This document shows positions 54,007 to 55,934 of a stretch of DNA of 55,934 nt, in pieces (the first letter of the stretch is position 1; every line of letters begins with the position of its first letter). The notes under the pieces are model-generated. The model did not search any database. It saw nothing but the letters and a program-made list of their open reading frames with translations, and was not told the origin of the DNA. Where the stretch lies: the NCBI GenBank assembly GCA_020847975.1, contig JADLBD010000085.1, positions 1 through 55,934 on the forward strand. Direction: 5' to 3'. A program made the translations under genes and the position numbers. This stretch comes from Bryobacterales bacterium (GTDB lineage: Bacteria; Acidobacteriota; Terriglobia; Bryobacterales; Bryobacteraceae).

Positions 54007-55056
54007 ATGACCAACCGTCAGCGTGTACTCTGTGCCCTGAGCGGCGGCACGCCGGACCGGGTTCCTTACTGCGAACTCGGAGTCGATGAACCCGTCGTCC
54101 GCCAACTGCTTGGCTTCTCCCAGCCCCAGAATCAGCCCTACGAATCCGGAGAATACGCGGACAACCCCGTAGACTTGGAGAAAGCCCTCTCACGGGCGCT
54201 CGGGCGCGACAACATCAACCACAGTCTCCGGCCGCCCATTGCCGCTGAAAGGCACGTCGGGGAAGGGAACCTGCTCTTCTACGGCGATGGCTACATCAAA
54301 AGCCGCGCGGACCTCGACCGCCTCCAATTGCCCGACCCCGCCGGCGACTCTTTCTACGCGTCTGCTCGCGATTTCCTCACCCGCGGAGAAGACTTCGCCC
54401 TCTGCGCCAGTTGCCGCCTGGGCGTCTCCCCCGCCTATCTTTCCATGGGCCAGGAGTTTTTCTCCCTGGCCCTCTACGACGACCCCGGCCTCGTGGATGA
54501 GGTCCTCTACCGGTATACGGCCTGGAGCGCCGCGGTGATGAAGCGCGTCTGCGCCATGGGCTTCGACTTCGTTTGGACCGCGGACGACATCGCCTTCAAG
54601 AACGGCCTCATGCTCTCTCCCAAAATGTTCCGCGAGCGCATTCTGCCACACCTGCGCAAAGTCGCGGAATCCATCACCATCCCTTGGATCTTTCACAGCG
54701 ACGGCAACTTGTCCTCGGTACTCGACGACCTCGTCGGCCTGGGCATCGCCGGGTTGCATCCCATCGAGCCCACAGCCATGGACATTCGCGCCTTGAAGCG
54801 CCGCTACGGAAAGCGCCCCTGTCTCATCGGCAACGTCGACGTGCACATGCTCGCCGCCGGAACCCCTGCGCAGGTGGAAGCCGAAGTCACCGCACTCCTC
54901 CGCGACGTGGCGCCCGAAGGCGGATACATCCTGAGCAGCGGCAACAGCCTTGCCGCCTATTGCCGTCTCGAGAACATCCGCGCCATGGTGGGCGCCCTGC
55001 AACAGTTCGGAAAATATCCCATCGCGGTGCCGGCCCCCGCAATCGGAGCAGCGTAG
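54007..55056 (+). CDS. Uroporphyrinogen-decarboxylase-family protein (MtaA-like)
   Basis: 349 residues with the URO-D fold: N-terminal TPDRVPYCELG, a central ADDIAFKNGLMLSP, and IPWIFHSDGNLSSVLDDLVGLG. This branch lacks the canonical haem-pathway N-terminus and resembles cobamide-linked methyltransferases or related demethylases. A GGAAGG site lies 8 bp before the ATG. It is divergent from the aroF operon. Haem synthesis is not suggested by its neighbours. Confidence 0.88.
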   Translation: MTNRQRVLCALSGGTPDRVPYCELGVDEPVVRQLLGFSQPQNQPYESGEYADNPVDLEKALSRALGRDNINHSLRPPIAAERHVGEGNLLFYGDGYIKSRADLDRLQLPDPAGDSFYASARDFLTRGEDFALCASCRLGVSPAYLSMGQEFFSLALYDDPGLVDEVLYRYTAWSAAVMKRVCAMGFDFVWTADDIAFKNGLMLSPKMFRERILPHLRKVAESITIPWIFHSDGNLSSVLDDLVGLGIAGLHPIEPTAMDIRALKRRYGKRPCLIGNVDVHMLAAGTPAQVEAEVTALLRDVAPEGGYILSSGNSLAAYCRLENIRAMVGALQQFGKYPIAVPAPAIGAA

Positions 55057-55203
55057 TTCTCAACGTTGACAGAACAGCGGCGCCATCGAAAACCATGGTG
55101 GAGGCTGCCGCGTATCTCTCGCCAACCCCCTCCACCCTTCCATCGCATGACCCTCGGGATCACTCACGAACTCCCCATCGATACCGAGATCAGCCGAAAA
55201 CGA

Positions 55204-55261
55204 AACCTGAAGGGCGGATGTTTTGAGGGGGACGCACAAATTGACTGACGGGATTCAGGTT
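55204..55261 (+). repeat. 58-bp element bounded by 8-bp inverted repeats
   Basis: AACCTGAA (55204-55211) and TTCAGGTT (55254-55261) are perfect inverted repeats. The interval sits between the URO-D-family gene and the degraded segment; it may be a small mobile-element scar or a long-loop hairpin. The rest of 55057-55203 shows no gene. Confidence 0.5.
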
Positions 55262-55271
55262 CCGCCTGCCT

Positions 55272-55425
55272 CGGCTGTAAAGGCGCCGGGAGGCTGAGCA
55301 GGAATTGGCGGAAGAGATCCGCGCACATCGAACTCGAGACCGAGGAGAGGATCGCGCCGGAATGAGTGAGGAAGAAGCGCGGCGCGCCGTGAGCTTCCGG
55401 CAAGCATGCGTACGTGACGAGCGTA
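55272..55425 (+). pseudogene. Degenerate N-terminus of an ADOP/MacB-like ABC permease
   Basis: The plus strand reads RRREAEQELAEEIRAH, then in another frame IELETEERIA, then back in the first frame AGMSEEEARRAVSFR. These three pieces together match the cytoplasmic N-terminal domain of ADOP permeases, which are abundant in Acidobacteriota. An in-frame stop (55278-55280), a 2-base and a 1-base deletion mark it as a remnant. The membrane domain is absent. Confidence 0.7.
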
Positions 55426-55661
55426 CGGTTCCGGGCGTGTTCCAGGAGGCGCACCCTGGGGTTCCCTGCGGCGATCTCGCGCGCGATCTCGCGCGTCGCG
55501 TCCGTCGACGCGTCGTCCACGAGCACGAGCTCCACCGCCGCCACCATCCCGTCGCGTTCGAGAAGCTCACCGACGCGGAACACCTCGCGGACCAGCCGAC
55601 GCACGTAGGGCGCCTCGTTCCACATCGGCACGACGGCGCTGAGCAGCGGAGGAGGGTTCAT
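55422..55661 (-). pseudogene. Truncated family 2 glycosyltransferase N-terminus
   Basis: From the ATG at 55661 the frame reads LSAVVPMWNEAPYVRRLV, then VELVLVDDASTDATREIA and RVRLLEHARNR, the nucleotide-binding half of a GT2 (DPM1-like) enzyme. After about 80 residues the match ends, at the edge of the ADOP remnant, and the open frame continues to 55164 as unrelated sequence. The acceptor-binding half is missing. The base composition is richer in GC than its neighbours. Confidence 0.75.
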
Positions 55662-55769
55662 GGAATCGTCCGCGGCGATGCACCGCGAGGGGGTGTGGCG
55701 CGTTGACATAAACCGCCCAGGCAGCGGGGCGTATTGGGCCGCTCTGCCCAGGGAGCGACCTTAGTACAG

Positions 55770-55801
55770 GTGCCGATCGGGCACAATTGCCCCGTGCCGA
55801 T
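55770..55801 (+). promoter_or_regulatory. Operator-like palindrome between direct repeats
   Basis: Two GTGCCGAT direct repeats (55770-55777 and 55794-55801) flank an inverted sequence (GGGCA-CAAT-TGCCC). It is about 110 bp upstream of the truncated glycosyltransferase start and could be a former transcription-factor site. Confidence 0.35.
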
Positions 55802-55852
55802 GGAGCCATGTCGTGCATATCGCGCGCTTTGTCGTGCGTGATTCAATCGTGT

Positions 55853-55934
55853 TCAGACGACAAACTCGAAGCCGTTGCTCCAGAGCGCGAAGAGCACGCC
55901 CTGGAGGATGGCGAAGGCGGCGCTGAGCCCCGCG
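55853..55934 (-). CDS. C-terminal fragment of a hydrophobic membrane protein
   Basis: The last 26 codons of a gene running off the right edge: AGLSAAFAILQGVLF continuing to a WSNGFEFVV terminus and TGA. It is strongly hydrophobic and so probably ends with a membrane helix. The family is not recognisable from this length. Confidence 0.6.
   Translation of the reverse strand, partial: AGLSAAFAILQGVLFALWSNGFEFVV

Overview
The window looks like chromosome from an Acidobacteriota bacterium, most likely of the Bryobacterales/Solibacter type. This is inferred from content, not from a database match: high GC, a Gram-negative envelope (TonB receptor, PBP1 with a UB2H-like domain, exported lipoproteins), an Alternative Complex III operon, many exported catabolic enzymes, a phoH-ybeY-corC-era run, and a decayed ADOP-type permease. 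No rRNA, tRNA, CRISPR, phage or intact insertion sequence was recognised.

Layout. 1-5063 (-): actABCD of Alternative Complex III, running off the left edge. 5200-8064: a small orphan gene, a single-domain response regulator and a KdpE/KdpD-like two-component pair. 8191-16683: fumarase, an exported MlrC-like metallopeptidase, a methyltransferase, a di-haem peroxidase, a queuosine-precursor transporter, a DnaC-like loader and a split biotin carboxylase/BCCP pair. 16738-26852: exported catabolism (GH106-like glycosidase coupled to a fucose/arabinose isomerase, amidohydrolase, YVTN-propeller/cytochrome c protein, esterase-like hydrolase). 27691-32787 (-): phoH-ybeY-corC-era-thioesterase-moxR, mostly joined by stop/start overlaps. 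33222-38274 (+): an envelope glycan locus (small membrane protein, kinase-like/methyltransferase fusion, membrane sulfatase-like protein, rfbA, rfbB). 38293-45270: exported RraA-like protein, zinc-finger anti-sigma-like protein, PBP1 and two TPR proteins. 45359-50400 (+): a TonB receptor carrying two frameshifts, YfiR, and a CHASE8-type hybrid histidine kinase. 50735-53667 (-): aroF, a membrane protein and a PfkB kinase. 54007-55056 (+): a uroporphyrinogen-decarboxylase-family protein. 55200-55934: a scarred region with remnants of an ADOP permease and a family 2 glycosyltransferase.

The most striking signal lies upstream of aroF (53706-53865, minus strand). A sigma70-type promoter is followed almost at once by a 14-codon leader peptide, MMFHAFSFRFWYLT, with six aromatic residues. 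After it come mutually exclusive RNA pairings: a protector, an 11-bp antiterminator with one bulge, and a 9-bp GAAA-loop terminator with a U-rich tail. This is a complete ribosome-mediated attenuator for DAHP synthase, the entry enzyme of aromatic amino-acid synthesis. The next two genes are so tightly coupled that they may share its control.

A second candidate system is the TonB receptor/YfiR/CHASE8 histidine kinase set, in which the YfiN-type input is attached to a phosphorelay kinase rather than a diguanylate cyclase. A 133-bp palindromic repeat (two full copies and one shortened copy) lies beside this set, and the shortened copy forms the C-terminus of a TPR protein.
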